This document shows, piece after piece, positions 17,882 to 30,122 of a stretch of 64,000 bases of DNA. The notes beneath the pieces were generated by a model, which saw only the letters and a program-made list of their open reading frames with translations, searched no databases and was not told the origin of the DNA. The stretch is from Hyaloperonospora brassicae (lineage: Eukaryota; Oomycota; Peronosporomycetes; Peronosporales; Peronosporaceae). The DNA lies in contig CANTFL010000363.1 in NCBI GenBank assembly GCA_947650285.1, positions 1 to 64,000 on the forward strand. Direction: 5' to 3'. The stretch's first letter is position 1; the number at the start of each line of letters is the position of its first letter. The position numbers were made by a program, and so were the translations under genes.

Positions 17882-19232
17882 TACTAACGTATAGGCAGAA
17901 AGAATTCAGTAGGCTTAGACTAGCAACATGAGTTTGTGAACTAAGAAACTAAATATATTCACTTTGCATTTTGCCAACTTCATCTAGAATCGATCACTTC
18001 CTTTAGTAACGAATTATCTCTTGTCACTAATGACATGAAGCGATGACCATACGCGTTACGTCTTGCTTTCGATGCACACAAGCGCATTTGTCCTCGTACC
18101 TCAGCATTTGGCGCAGTAGTCGCTGCTGTATGTCATGATTTGTAAAACTGCACCACATGGAAGCTGTGATTGCATATCAGCCCACCATGCAACTTGGGCC
18201 AGCTACCAGGTTGCGACTTACTTGTAAGTGACAAGTCAATACTGTCAATGACAGCGTGTTGTTATTCATATAACAGACATCGAAGGTCGACCTTGTGAGA
18301 TGCATCATCGTGTTCGCCTTGATTTAAGTATCATGCATTATTGATGCCACAGACAGCAAAGCAACTGCCTGCTGCAGTCCGTTCAAATCGCTGTCTACAC
18401 CCCACTGAATTACGGCGTGAGTGAATGAACCAACGGCGATCGTTCGAGTCGTTCACGTGCATATTCCGGATAGTCATATTTGATTTTATGTATGCGAACA
18501 TCGCCACGACATTGTGTTTTAGCTGAACGAATCAATTAGCAAACTATGTCGACGGCAGCACAAAATAATTGTACTTCGACTGCACGAAATTAGCACATGT
18601 GCTGACAATGGCACTCCTCGAGATGCAGGTCCGTGAACGGAGGCCTATTAGTATATGCAGGGCTCTAGCATATGTGTATGAGAACGACCAAGCAGCGCGC
18701 AGTACAACGATATCAACTGCGTCCAATGTTTTCAGTCTGATCAAGGTGCAAGCAGCTAGTTTAGCTTTGCTGGACGGCATCGAATGTATATAGTAGTGAA
18801 GATAACATCGGCCGACAAAAAGAACGCCACTGCACGAAGTGCATGTGTCATGATCAGCAACGACCGTTGAGACTTGCGGACGCATTCTTTCATAAAAGGA
18901 ACCGGTTCATCGCGGCTACATTTTAGAGCTCGTCTGTGTAGCAAGAAGGAGCTGGGATACCACATGATCAGCTCTATATCAGCTTCTGCGTTTCCAAGCA
19001 ACGAAATCGACGTCAAATAGACGCAAGTTATTCAAACGAACACCGACCCGTCACTAGGGAGCCGACAGCTTGCGCCAGTGTCGGCCCGTGCGCTGCTGCT
19101 TCGGACTTATTCGGAGCCAACAATCAAATAATGCCGAAACGTCAGACTGGAAGGTCGGTCTCTTTCCAACGCTGGTCGTCAGCTCTGTAGACGGCTGCTA
19201 TCATCGATCAGGCGCAGAGCCACTGTAACAAG
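17882..19232. other. No recognisable gene
   Basis: Short frames only on both strands, none with a domain or signal peptide that I can support. Confidence 0.4.
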
Positions 19233-19702
19233 GTTACACGTCGACTGTTAGTCGACAATAGGTGTGGTTCACACAAGGAATGGTATACCCTTTAATGTAA
19301 TATCAGAACACAGTATCAATTGTTGAAGACTGATGTCTGTCAATCATTGATTACGAGACCTTTTACGAGGTTTGTTTAGGACATTAGCGAGTAGGTTAAT
19401 TACTTTGTTCTAAGGTGTTCTTTTAGGTTAAAAGAAGAAATAAATTCAGTTGCCAATTTGGTCCAATAGACTCGTGCCTCTTTGAGGCGTCTTGTGATCG
19501 TTGAGGAGGTAGCAACGCCTTAATAAGGCAGCTGCTCCTTGCACTCTATGCGTTGATTCTCTGAATCGTTTGGGTCCCCCCTGGAACAGGGACTGTAAGC
19601 TCTCTGAGCTGGTTGACGCTTTGAGTCGGGAACGTGGAACCAAAGGTGCTCGTAGAGCGTTAAGTCTTCCTCTTACTTAAGAAGCTATGTAGCTCCGCTA
19701 CA
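19233..19702 (+). repeat. 5' LTR of element 3
   Basis: Begins GGTTACACGTCGACTG and ends CCGCTACA. It matches 48033-48552 over its length, including the block around TTGTTTAGGACAT. The 3' LTR carries an extra internal duplication of roughly 60 bp. Confidence 0.85.
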
Positions 19703-19704
19703 CT

Positions 19705-19713
19705 TGGTAGCAC
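19705..19713 (+). other. tRNA primer-binding site of element 3
   Basis: TGGTAGCAC two bases after the 5' LTR, the same primer word as in elements 1 and 2. Confidence 0.75.
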
Positions 19714-19760
19714 AAGTAGTCAATCTACGCCTAATTCGTTACGACTGATCCTCTGTGAGG

Positions 19761-20516
19761 ATGGAGCAATCCACACCCCTCTCTGAGGCCCAAAAGGTCG
19801 CACTTGATAAGCTGACCGCGGCCGTAGGCTCTGAGTACGTGGAGTTTCTCGCTGCACAAGGTCCCGATGTGCTCACCGCACAAGTAGAGACATTCATGCA
19901 TTATAAAACGGCCCTGTTGGGCCAGGTTCAGAACCAAGTAGGGTCGGCTATGCCAACACGCTACGTGGCGCTGCAACCAGAAGAGGCTAAGCCTCGTTCC
20001 CTTCGGGTGGACGTTGAACACTACTCTGGGAAGGAGGGGGAAAACCTTTCCCTCTGGATCCGTGAGACTGAGATGGTCATGAGCTCTGGCCTTATCTCAC
20101 TGGAGTATCAGTGGATCTCGTTGTCCATCTCCAAGCTCGATAGAAGAGCGAGAGAGCGGGCTCTGACATGTGGCACGTCGGTCGACTTGGCGTTTCCTAC
20201 ATAAGATTCGCTCAAGTTAGACCTTTTGCGAGTTTTCTCGCCGCCTAACCAGGCCAATCGCGTGCGCTCACGCTTTTTGTCTACCCGTCAGGGTAAGAAT
20301 GAGTAAACGGACTATGTCTAAGAGTTGAGAACTCTGATGGCTGCTATGCAGTCTGACCCTCTCCCGAAGACAGTTTGTGTGAATGTCTTCATGAAAGGTC
20401 TTCGTAATGGCGTTGCCAGGACCGAGGCGATTCAAGTCTATCCCTCTACTTTCGAAAAAAGCTGTAAGCATCGCTCATATGCTGAGAACAACTTTAAGTC
20501 GGCCATACTTAGTTAA
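19761..20516 (+). pseudogene. Gag of element 3, interrupted by element 4
   Basis: ATG at 19761, open to a TAA at 20202-20204 (LRVDVEHYSGKEGENLSLWI; SISKLDRRARERAL). The homologous reading then continues in pieces to 20516 (ELRTLMAAMQSDPLPKTVCV; FMKGLRNGVARTEAIQVYP; YAENNFKSAIL). This is a Ty3 Gag capsid region. The gene is cut by the insertion of element 4 at 20525, and its zinc knuckle lies beyond it at 34704. Confidence 0.8.
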
Positions 20517-20524
20517 AATGGGTA

Positions 20525-21774
20525 TGTGGTCGAGTGGTAATCGCTCTTGAAAGAGACGATCTCAACTCTCCACTGGCACTCGGACGACCGACTAACGGAG
20601 GGCGTACTCCGATCTCGTGTTCTTGATTGCCTTCTTCACCTTGTGTACCCTTCGGTGGGGCGGGTTGCACTCTTCCAGGTGGACTCGTGTCAATGAAAAA
20701 CTTGACCGTGTTTGCGATGGGGTCGAGGGTCGATCACGGTGTGGAAATCTTCACATTACGATCGGGTCGGTGTGATCACGTGTAATTCGTCACGCGATCA
20801 CTCGTATGCTTGTGGGGTGCTCGATATGAGTCACTCTGATCTGTAACAGATCGCCTTGTCCACATGTAGACCTTGATTCGCGAGCCTTCTGACCACTTGA
20901 GCCGTCTCGCGATCTTGGGTCCTCAACCACAAAGGGTTTCCTGCGTCCAGTCGCAGTTGAGGTGTTGTTTGAGAGATCTTGATCCCTGGCCATACAATCC
21001 AGGGATATCACTTTATTAAAGTATGTCAATCTTTCCTTGACGTCGGTTGGCCGATGATCCACCCGGAGGGAAGGTCGACACGTGTACTTTGAACCAAATT
21101 GAACTCTGTTTAATGTGAACCAATCAAACCCAACAACACTATCCCTATCCCCATGTCTTGGACATCGTTTGTCACATGTCGCTCTCTCTAGACGGCAGCG
21201 ATCTTGTACTTGCGTGGCCCACACCTGATATACTTATCTGATCGCGATCACATACCTGGTCCCTGATCACGATCTCGATCGCTTCCTGATCGTGATAGCC
21301 TTGCTGATCACGATCAACTACCTGATCAATGATCGCGATCGCGATCACATACCTGGTCCGTGATCACGATCTCGATCGCTTCCTGATCCTGATCGCCTTG
21401 TTGATCGCGGATCACATGGTGAACTCCACACACACTTGATCGCGATCACCTACCCGATCAATGATCACGATCGCGATCACAATACCTGATCACTGATCAC
21501 TAATCAAGATCTCGATCGCCTCCTTGATCGCGATTGCCTTGCTTATCGCGGTTCCCTTTTTTATCGACTAATCGCCAACATCACCTTCCGCCTCATACCT
21601 TGATCCAAGATCGCAGGTCCCAACCTGCCCGATCTGATATCCATTTTAGTCTGACTGTCCAATAGACGCAAACTGACCAGATGTGGGACCGGGCCGCTAA
21701 CCGTTACCCGGCTCGGACATAACGGGAATGCGATCAGTTCCTCCATAATGAATTTCCATAGTCGCATTACCACA
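20525..21774 (-). repeat. 3' LTR of element 4
   Basis: About 1,250 bp, TGTGGTCGAG to TTACCACA on the + strand. It aligns with 33210-34570 almost base for base from about 20580 on, but lacks one internal repeat block present there. Confidence 0.85.
21228..21530. repeat. GATC-palindrome repeat block inside the LTR
   Basis: Dense, imperfect tandem units built from TGATCGCGATCA, GATCACGATCTCGATCG and CCTGATCNTGATNGCCT. Nearly every 8-12 bp contains GATC. The equivalent block in the other LTR (about 33905-34330) has an extra copy. Confidence 0.8.
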
Positions 21775-21864
21775 TTCGTCCACTGCGCCGGCAGTCGCCA
21801 CACAGTGTCGATCTGACCGCGCACTTGTCTTTTATTTTGGTCAGTCCCTCGTTTTAACTTACCC

Positions 21865-24490
21865 ATGTCGACGACAAAAACTTTTGGCACCTCTCCTCCT
21901 TCCGATTCGGGCGATCCGTCTCCTGGTTTTGGATAGGTGACGCACGTCCGTGATCCCAATGGGTCGTACGCCGGGTTGTACTCGCTTCTTCCCAGTACCA
22001 AGAAGACGACCGCTGTTTATGTTGATCGACCGACGATGGACGGCATGGTCGCCACTCTTTACGATCGATTAAAGAGATGGGAGGAAATCTTGAGGCGGGA
22101 CGGCTTTAATGAAGATGCCCTGAACGAAGAGAAGCACTGCGGCGATCGCCTGGAGCAGGAGTTGAACAAGTTGCGTGAATTCAAGATCCAATTGCGTGAA
22201 TATGTCAAGCATCGCATCGATCTTTTGTTCCCCTCTTTTCAGAAGGCTCGTCAGCGCAACAAAGAATACGAAGGCGTCTTGAACAAGCAGCAGGATCGGG
22301 TGGCGAGGATTAACGACTTAAAAAACGGGATCGAGCACTTGAAGACCTCCCTTGCCGAAGCTGTCTCCTCTGACCCAGAAAAGAGTCGGCATGAACAGAC
22401 TGCGGTTGGTGCGTCTCTTAAGGAGTAGTATCGGCAAGAGGCCAGCTCGATTAACCAAAGGTTAAAATCCCAGATTTCGGGGCTTGAGTCGATTCGGGCT
22501 CTCCGGAACGCCGACGCGAATAAATACTAGGGCGCCTCAGCTCGCGATCAGCTGAAGATAGCCGATCTCGAGAAACAGATCGCGTCATTTTCTACGCTGC
22601 GTGATCAACATGTCGCGGTGATTACGGATCAAAAGCGCGAACTGGATCGACTGCGCAAGGTGATGGCGGATTTTCACTTCGAAAATGCGTGTTTTCAACG
22701 TAAGATCCAGGACCGGGAAAATGCTCGTGATGTCGCGATCGCTGATCGTGATCTCGCTGTAGCTGATCGCGACCAGCTTCGGGCTCATCTGGCTCGGGTG
22801 GCATCTGGGCTTCCGTTTGCTACAGCGTTAGTTCCAGCTTCTTCGCGCAGCAATCATAAATGAAGCGACAGTACCCATGGTATTCCGTCCAAGCGTTCTC
22901 AGTTTTCCGGAGAATCCTCTCCTCCGACCCCGACCAGGACTGCGACGCGATCTGCCCGCTCGAAGTCTTCCGCTAGGCCTACGCAATCATCGCCATCCAC
23001 GAGATCAGCTGATACGGTGCAGACGGATGCTTCTAAGTCACGGGACAAGATCCATCAATCGGACAAGCTTGCGTCGCGTACAAAGCCAACCAAGTACACT
23101 TCGTTACTGTGATCTACCTTGCCCACGCAATCAGCTATGTCGGATTCGTCGGTACATTTCGCACAATCAGCTGAGTCGCTGCGAACGGTCGATCCTTCAA
23201 GTCTACTGCATCCGCACCGGTAGCAGCCCCGCACGATTGCCTTCTCCCGGAAGGTCAGCTGGGTCAATGCGCTCACCTAAGCCCAAGCGATCGGTATCGT
23301 TCACGCGTTCACCCGGGGCGTGCCCAAAGAATCCTGCTAATTCTCCTCCGGTTAAGGGGGCTCCGATGAATTCCACGAAGACGTCGCTATAAGAGATGAA
23401 AAATCGAGCGAATGCGAAGAATTGGTTTTCTTCGTCACGCGACTTGAGCGACTCGTCAAGTTCTTCGGGGTATGCCACCCGCGCCGAGCTATCTGGTTCG
23501 AGATCTACTTCCCGTAGACGAGCTTTGACTTCTGCTAAATCGTCCAAACTTGATCGCCCTGCATCCACTATCGTCATTGAAGAATCCAGCCTCAACTCGC
23601 GATCTTCTTCTCCGGCTCCATCGTTGACTCCCAAGAAATGGCAAGTTTTCAAAATCGATTTTCTGGGTGAGCCGTCGAGCGATTCGTCGGAAAGTCTGAG
23701 CATTTCCAGCGATGATCGCGAGGACATTAACAATATGTTGTCTCATAAACAATACATCGCGCTGCCAGCCACTCGTGTACCGCGCGATCAGTGGATCCCT
23801 GAGTACAGTTGTCGCTTTTTCCGGTCAACTTATTAAGTAAGCCCCTGGTCGTCGCGTCGAGTCAGCTATTTCAGTTTCGCTGAGATGGAAGTGGAGTTCA
23901 TGGTCAAACCTTTTTCTCAAGCCGAATTTATTTCCGTTTCCCGCGTACAAGGCACCGAGGCCGTCGGAACTCCGGACCGATCACTGGGCTTCCAAGTCAA
24001 TTTCTTCTGCAAAGAATCAGTCTCTCTAAAGCCAAGAACCATGCAAAATTTTAGATCAATCGATCGAGCCGCTCTCCTTTCGAGTGACTGGGTGATATTA
24101 GGAGTTGATGGAAACGTATCGCGCGTTTGAAGATCGTCATCGACAGGCACTATGGGAATAGACTCACGTTTTCCCCATCTCCAGTCGGCAGCTCTAGGCA
24201 GATTCGGGATTGGCCGTGTTTTGTGAAAAGAGCCGGCAACGCCGATCGCGATCGGGACCTCGTTTAAAAATTATCCTCCGCTTTATTCTTCAAGGGCTGA
24301 TCGACGGACATTGCGACTTCGACATTCTGTTCGACATCTTCTTTTTGCACTTCTCGGCCTCATCAGAAAAAAGATTGTGGTCCCCTAGTCTAGGATGCAA
24401 GACGACCAAGATTCACACTTGATCACTGCTTTGTCGCTAGCTTACTCAGCCGAGCCGTGGCGTAACCAGTATCGATCCGCGATCGCAAAA
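21865..24490 (+). pseudogene. Antisense coiled-coil gene of element 4, decayed
   Basis: Opposite to gag-pol. ATG at 21865, 91 bp inside the 3' LTR. One frame runs to about 23111 with TAG stops near 21934, 22426 and 22528 and a TGA at 22861. It is mostly a coiled coil (LYDRLKRWEEILRRD, EKHCGDRLEQELNKLREFKI, DQKRELDRLRKVMADFHFE, AIADRDLAVADRDQLRAHL), followed by a Ser/Pro/Thr/Arg-rich stretch (SGESSPPTPTRTATRSARSK). After a frame change it continues at about 23200-23836 (Ser-rich, then KWQVFKIDFLGEPSSDSSES, RDQWIPEYSCRFF) and 23885-24130 (MEVEFMVKPFSQAEFISVSR). No known family recognised. The position and coiled coil match the antisense genes of elements 1-3. Confidence 0.65.
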
Positions 24491-25037
24491 CATCCTGGAT
24501 CTTTGATTTTTCCGCGTATCTTGCAAATTCTTCCCTTGTTGATCGTCCCAGAGTTGTCAGTCTCTTCGTTCAATATCAAATTTCTCTTTCGTTTTAATCC
24601 ACGTAATTCCCTGTTGAAATCGTCTTCATGCTTCTTATTTTCTTTAACCGTGCTCGGTCAGGTCACCCTCCGTCCAGATCGCTCACGATCAAAGGACCAG
24701 TGATCTGATGACCGCGATCAGATCTACCACCATCCAGATCGCTCGCGATTTAAGATCCACTGATCTGATTAACGCGATCAGATCCACTAATTCTGATCAC
24801 TGGCGATAATTAATACGGATAGACCTTCACCTGTGCGATCACGTTGGTAAACCTTCGATCGCTATACTCACAACATCTACCGCCTTTTCACCTTCCCATT
24901 CAACCTTTCTGTATTTGACGTCAAGTCAACGACCTGACCCTCACTCACCCGCATTCCCCTCTTCATGCGACTGCATCATCAAAACCGATATTTACGCACA
25001 CGATCACGATTTCATCGTTGTATCAAACCTTCACAGT

Positions 25038-25310
25038 TCAAGTAGGATTCGTCCACCCACGACGGATCACCATATCCTTTCCAGTAGACTTTGAAATATC
25101 GGTGCACCCTACCATGATGTGTCCGCCGTCCTGATGCATGTCCGTTATTCTCTCCACTTCGAAATCGTATTTTGCCAGATCGCCTACCCAACTGTCTTCT
25201 GGTAATAAAGCTTCATCAAAATCCAGTGGATCCGCTTCGCTTATTCTCAGTTGTTCTATTGGTCGATCCAGAAACATCCGTACGGGTTTCAGCGACGACC
25301 CACGTACCAC
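25038..25310 (-). pseudogene. Chromodomain-like end of pol (element 4)
   Basis: A 90-codon frame with EDSWVGDLAKYDFEVERITD, the start of the chromodomain-like fold found after the integrase in these elements. The second half is degraded (no W-RGY core is visible in frame). About 300 bp of decayed linker separates it from the integrase core. Confidence 0.55.
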
Positions 25311-25626
25311 AGATAACCCTTGCTAGGGCGTACCTGCTATTTCCAATCTCATCAAGCAATCCCCGAACTTGTCGATCACTCGGAGCGGTCCGTGCCACAT
25401 ATGTGCCAATTTTCCGAGCGTACCCCTCCTTTACGCAATTCAAAATTAGCCAGACTTGCGATCCGCTGCATATGTCCCGCAGATCGCGATCCTGATTATG
25501 CTGATCAGCGCGATCTTGGATTTTACTCCATCAGTCGACTATTCACCGTCGCTTTCGCTCGTTGATAATGGCGTTGAATGCCAAACCGCCATCGTCGTGG
25601 ATCTCAAATTCGCGACGCGGTACTCC

Positions 25627-26330
25627 CTAGAGGTAACGTGGCTTTTCTCGTTGATCGGGGGTCCCAACCGTGGATCTAAAAAATGGAGTGTCATCGCGAA
25701 TCCGATCGTGTGCGGAGTTGATCGCGTATATCAATCGTTCGGTATATTCGTCCCAATCTCCCTGGTTCTCGTCCGACACATTCATCTTGATCGTTCTAGT
25801 TAACGTCTGTACCATGCGCTCTGCTGTGCCGTTTGCTTGTAGCCTATAAGCCATAGTAGCTCGTTGTTTCTGGCCCACGATCCGATTAAACGCTCGAAAG
25901 TAATCAGACATGAATCCTGGCTCCCGATCTTGACATATTGCTTCACTTGCGCCAAACCTTCTGAATACACATTCTTCGTTATTTTCCGCGATTGTTTGTG
26001 CGGTCCGAGATGCACTCGTCTTCGCAACCACATATCCAGAGAACAGATCGAACCAGATCAAGAACTCTGTGTTATCTTTGAACGATCGCGGCAAAGAAGG
26101 AATAAAATCCATTGCTATAATCTGAAAAGGGTACGTCGCTTGTACGTTACCCTGCGAGCCACTTCGATCGCAGGGGCGGCCTTAACCTGTCTCGTAATCT
26201 ACAAACTTTCCCACATACCGTTGCACACTTCGATAGAAACCTCTCCAGTGAAACTTCGCCCTGATCCTCTGGTAAGTTCGACCTATACTGTAATGGCTTC
26301 CCTCCAAATTGGTACAATAATTATGTAAAA
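25627..26330 (-). pseudogene. Integrase of element 4
   Basis: The core frame 25627-26112 holds the catalytic triad: AMDFIPSLP, CQDREPGFMSDYF and ANGTAERMVQTL. Upstream, to about 26330, lies the N-terminal zinc-binding region (LHNYCTNLEGSHYSIG) in a broken frame. Its two zinc-binding cysteines are replaced (VGKFVDYETG, with F and Y where C and C are expected). The core is intact to near TRTIKMNVSDENQ, then degrades. Confidence 0.83.
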
Positions 26331-26645
26331 AATCCTACTGCAATAGCTTCGGGATCACCAACCGGCCAAGCTCTACGCGATCTTCTGAATTTGTAGCTGA
26401 TCTGAGTCAAAAGAGCAACAACTCGTCTTGATCTACCTCATTGTCCGGCACGATCAAGGCACACGATTTTGCATCCGCTGATGCAATCGTAGATACGTCT
26501 CCAGTCAAAAATATCTGTAAGTTAAAAATCCAATTCTCTTCATCCTGCGCTTGTTTGATCCGTTCGATTCGTATCTGAAGTATGATCTCCTCTGGAAGAA
26601 TTTGTGGCGAATGGCGTCGTCGTGCGGCAGCACGGGTACTCGCAG

Positions 26646-27060
26646 CTACTCGCACCCTCTGAACGTCTTGCGGGGTAACGGGAACTCATCTAGCCCTTTC
26701 AAAGTCACTATATCTTGGCGATTTTGGTCATACATCACTATCCCACCTTCCTCTTTCCGCAGATCTACACTAGCCGATCGATCAACGCTTGTGTTCCAAT
26801 CGAGTTTTACATATAAGAAATTAGTTTTATGCCAGGATCGGAGTTTCTCCATCTCTTTATGTATCAGCAGTTGTAGACCTAGCGCCTTGCAATCGATCTC
26901 ACCACGCATTTGCCTGATCACTGAATTTGAATCTCCACATATGATTACCCGTCCCCCGGTCTGATCCGTCAACAAATGAAAACACAGAAGTAGTCCTCTA
27001 TACTCTGCTTCGTTGACAATTAGATCAGGGACGAACTCAGACGCGGCAGCCTCAACCTTC
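26646..27060 (-). pseudogene. Second, archaeal-type RNase H of element 4
   Basis: Between the first RNase H and the integrase is a second RNase H fold. It shows VNEAEYRGLLLC, IICGDSNSVIRQMRGEIDCK and VKLDWNTSVDRSAS, the E / GDS / N-D pattern of archaeal-type RNase H (aRNH) domains rather than the retroviral type. A separate aRNH in this place is reported for oomycete Ty3 elements and, by convergence, plant Tat elements. The 3' two thirds are one frame (26646-26975) and the start is broken. Confidence 0.8.
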
Positions 27061-27319
27061 CAACCTGATTATCTCCGTACAATCCCCCTGCAAGCTCCAC
27101 ACTTTTTTCTTCACTCTAGCAAACCCATCAAAATTAGCCACTAAGAGTTTTTCTTCCTCTTTCTACCGTAGGTGAAGGTGTACTGATCATTTTTTATGGT
27201 TGTTTCTTTGGCGCAATCTCGATTAATATCCCATCCACATTCGGTCGAGAAGTTATACTCACTGCCAGAGTACCCATCATATCATCTTCACCCTTCTCAC
27301 ATCGACAAATCTCCTGTGT

Positions 27320-27640
27320 TCAGTTTGGTAATAGTGCAGACCATCGTCCTAATCTCCCCTTATGACCGAAAATTTGGAGCAACCAGGCTAAGGTTGAACA
27401 ACGCGTCAGCACGGTGATCTCAAGAGACACCACCATGGTATAGCATACATCTAGCATCTTTAGCAATGCTAGTACCTCCTTCTCCACTATGCTGTAGTTA
27501 ATTTCGATGGGCTTCAGCGTACGGCTAGAAATAGTGACAGGCCAGTACACCTCCTCATTTTTTACAACAATGCCACCGACACAGCCCACTTGCTGGCGTA
27601 CACCACAATCACTGGCGGTCGGTCCGGGTCAAATTGTTTT
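27320..27640 (-). pseudogene. First (Ty3-type) RNase H of element 4
   Basis: WPVTISSRTLKPIEINYSIV, EKEVLALLKMLDVCYTMVV and LTRCSTLAWLLQIF are the conserved blocks of the RNase H that directly follows RT in Ty3 elements. In aRNH-bearing elements this copy is usually degenerate, and here the histidine of the expected T-R-H-S-T is replaced by C. Confidence 0.75.
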
Positions 27641-27714
27641 AAAATGGTTGTGGTCGGTATCTTCTGTTTCAAGAAAGTGGACGCGATCGTCGCTTTCTCC
27701 CAGCGACTCCTGCC

Positions 27715-27870
27715 TTCCGGATCCTGATCGCCCCAGCTATTGGGTGTGATTCCTGATCGCCCCAGATCGGTTGGGTGTGATCCTGATCGCCCTCAGCAAT
27801 TGGGTTTGATTCCTGATCGACCTCAGCAGTTGGATGTAATTCCTGATCATCTCCAGGGATTGGGTGCACT
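27715..27870 (-). repeat. 30-bp in-frame tandem repeat inside pol
   Basis: About five imperfect units around CCTGATCGCCCCAG and ATTGGGTGTGATT. On the - strand they read as 10-residue repeats (GDQESHPIAG, EGDQDHTQPI, EVDQESNPIA) between RT and RNase H, where no insert is normally found. Confidence 0.75.
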
Positions 27871-27879
27871 TTCTGACCG

Positions 27880-29085
27880 CTTATATGGGCAGAATGACAC
27901 AGGCGATTTTGCTTCGCAACACCCACTGTCCTTGGGACGTCATACGCTTGACGGATGTCATGAAAATCGGATTCTCGTAATTCGCACAGTACTGAGGCGT
28001 ACACTGAAAAGACTTCGATGAATCGACTGTAACAGTTGAGGCTATCCAGAAACAATTGCATCGACCGTAAGGAGCAAGGAAATGGCATGTTGACCAATGA
28101 TCCTGGATCATTTGAGTCCGCTTCTTATCTAGCCAAAGACATATGATGACACAGCTAGTCGACCTTGCGTCGTCCCCAGAAGCTCTTAGCCAGACTGATC
28201 GGTAAATTTCATTGATTACACACGATTACCAAACTGTCTACTTTGCGGTAGAGAGGTTCCCACGACGGGGCCGGTCTTAGTGTATCGTCGATGTATGACC
28301 TTCGACCAAGGACCAACGTCTAAAGGTCGGAATCCAGTTTCCCGTCGGTAAACACATCGATAAGATTTGATGATCCCGAAGTGATCGTAAATGGACGTGG
28401 ACCAATCTTCAAATGTCCATATAACGCATTTTCAATGAGTCGTTGGTCAATCTACGGTGCTTTCTTTGATCCAAACGGCATCCTTAGCCGTTCAAACATG
28501 CCTGATAATTTCGTAAACGCCAAAATTTTTATGGCTCGCTCCGTCATCTCCACCACCTAAAAACCACTTGCCATGTCCAAGGAACAGTACCACAAGGCTT
28601 TATCCGTATCCTGCAGCAAGTCGCTGATCAAATGCATGGGGTAGACCATCGTTCTCGTCAGCTTATCACTCGTCTATGGTCGATGCATAAGTGAATATCT
28701 TCTCCATTATTCTTTAACATCAACACGATCGGTGAAGCCCACGGAGAAGTGAACCGGCAAATTATCTGCGTCGCCAATAGTCCCTTGATCAGATCAGCTA
28801 GCTTCAAGCAAAATTTGGGAGCGACCGGTTAACTCTTTGTGCGATCAGGTTAGCGCCTTCGACATCAATATCCCAGACCGATACACGAGCCGCAGGAGGT
28901 ATGGCATTACCTTTGCCGATTAGCAGATGACTATTCGCCCATATTAGTTGTCGCAACTTCTCGTGATCACTTGACAGCGGCTCTCCTGGGTCGCCTACTT
29001 GAATGTCCTTTAAAGATATCCCGGCCGTAGGTGTAACAAATTCCAGTAGGATCGCCATGTGCTGATCGACATCCTCAGCATACAT
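27880..29085 (-). pseudogene. Reverse transcriptase of element 4
   Basis: Starts in frame at 29085 with the RT entry segment (DIQVGDPGEPL; LRQLIWANSHLLIGKGNAI; DIDVEGANLIAQRV). It then continues in broken frames with recognisable blocks: MVYPMHLISDLL, ALWYCSLDMASGF, FERLRMPFGSKKAP and the catalytic SYIDDTL (YIDD). At least six stops were read across it. A thumb-like region lies near 27880-28097 (FLDSLNCYSRFIEVFSVYAS). Confidence 0.82.
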
Positions 29086-30122
29086 CTCTCCACTTTTATC
29101 ACGATACGTTGACGCGGAAGGCGGTTATGCATCCGTACTTTCGTCACCGATCACTCCAATGCTTTTCAATTCCACCAGTCGAATAAACTTTTCCTGAAAA
29201 TCACTATTTTTGATCGCACTTCCGTCTGTCTAACAGCGGGATTCTTCTTGCAACAAATTGCTGATACCTCGCCCGATATCTATTGCGTCGGCCATCTTTA
29301 CTTCGGGGTTTTACTCCTCATGCCTATCTTGTGACTGATCACCCCTCCTTCACCTTTGAGTCGTAGAGATCGACGAGGAGAATTTCGTTGGTAGATTAAC
29401 AGCTTCCTCGGGCTGCAAACACCGCTCTTCTGTGTCCCTCGCGATTTCGTCAGACTGGTTTCTAAAATGTTTTGATCCATCACCATATATGGTAGTGATC
29501 GCGTCTGGTTGATGGATGGATCTTCTATGCCTCCAATTAGGCTCCTCGCAATCGATCCTCCCTGTCACGGTCGGCGTCACCACTCTGTTAGATTCCTGTG
29601 ACATGGATTGCACACGCTCATCGTCTTGCGTCTCGTCATTTGTATGTTTCGTCACAAGTACCTTGATCAATCTTTGATCGCTCTTCATAGCGCGACCATT
29701 GCGTTCACTCTCGTCCATGTAGTGTATCAAATCCTCGTCGATCACATTTTGATCAGGTTGTAACTTGTCAGCACTACAGTCGTTCGCCTCTTTTTCTGTC
29801 TTCACTTCTTGGCGTTTTACAATATTTCATAACGTAGGATATGATCGCTAATCAACCAATACCCCTTCATGCGTTGGGGGCGAGACTTCTTCTCGAACAA
29901 TTGTAGCCTCTAACGCTAATGTCTGCCACTTGTTGTAACGTCGCGACCCCACGGACACACGTACCCCTACGATCGGGGTATCGTGTCCGCTACCGTCCAC
30001 AGTCCTAATGGAGTTCCCCAGCGTAAAATCACCTCGAGATTACATAGGTTTATGATCTGTAGATAGTTTATCTAACGAGGCCCGGTAGTCACAGTTGGTA
30101 CCCACTCCACGTCTCGTCTTAC
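29086..30122 (-). other. Hydrophilic linker region between protease and RT (element 4)
   Basis: About 1 kb with one 151-codon frame (29350-29805) rich in Asp, Glu, Arg and Gln and no domain. It corresponds to the variable protease-RT spacer of these elements. Its frame is not joined to RT. Confidence 0.5.

Noticed and set aside
18544..19016. Overlapping 113- and 86-codon frames
   Set aside because: No domain, no convincing signal peptide or promoter, and they overlap each other.
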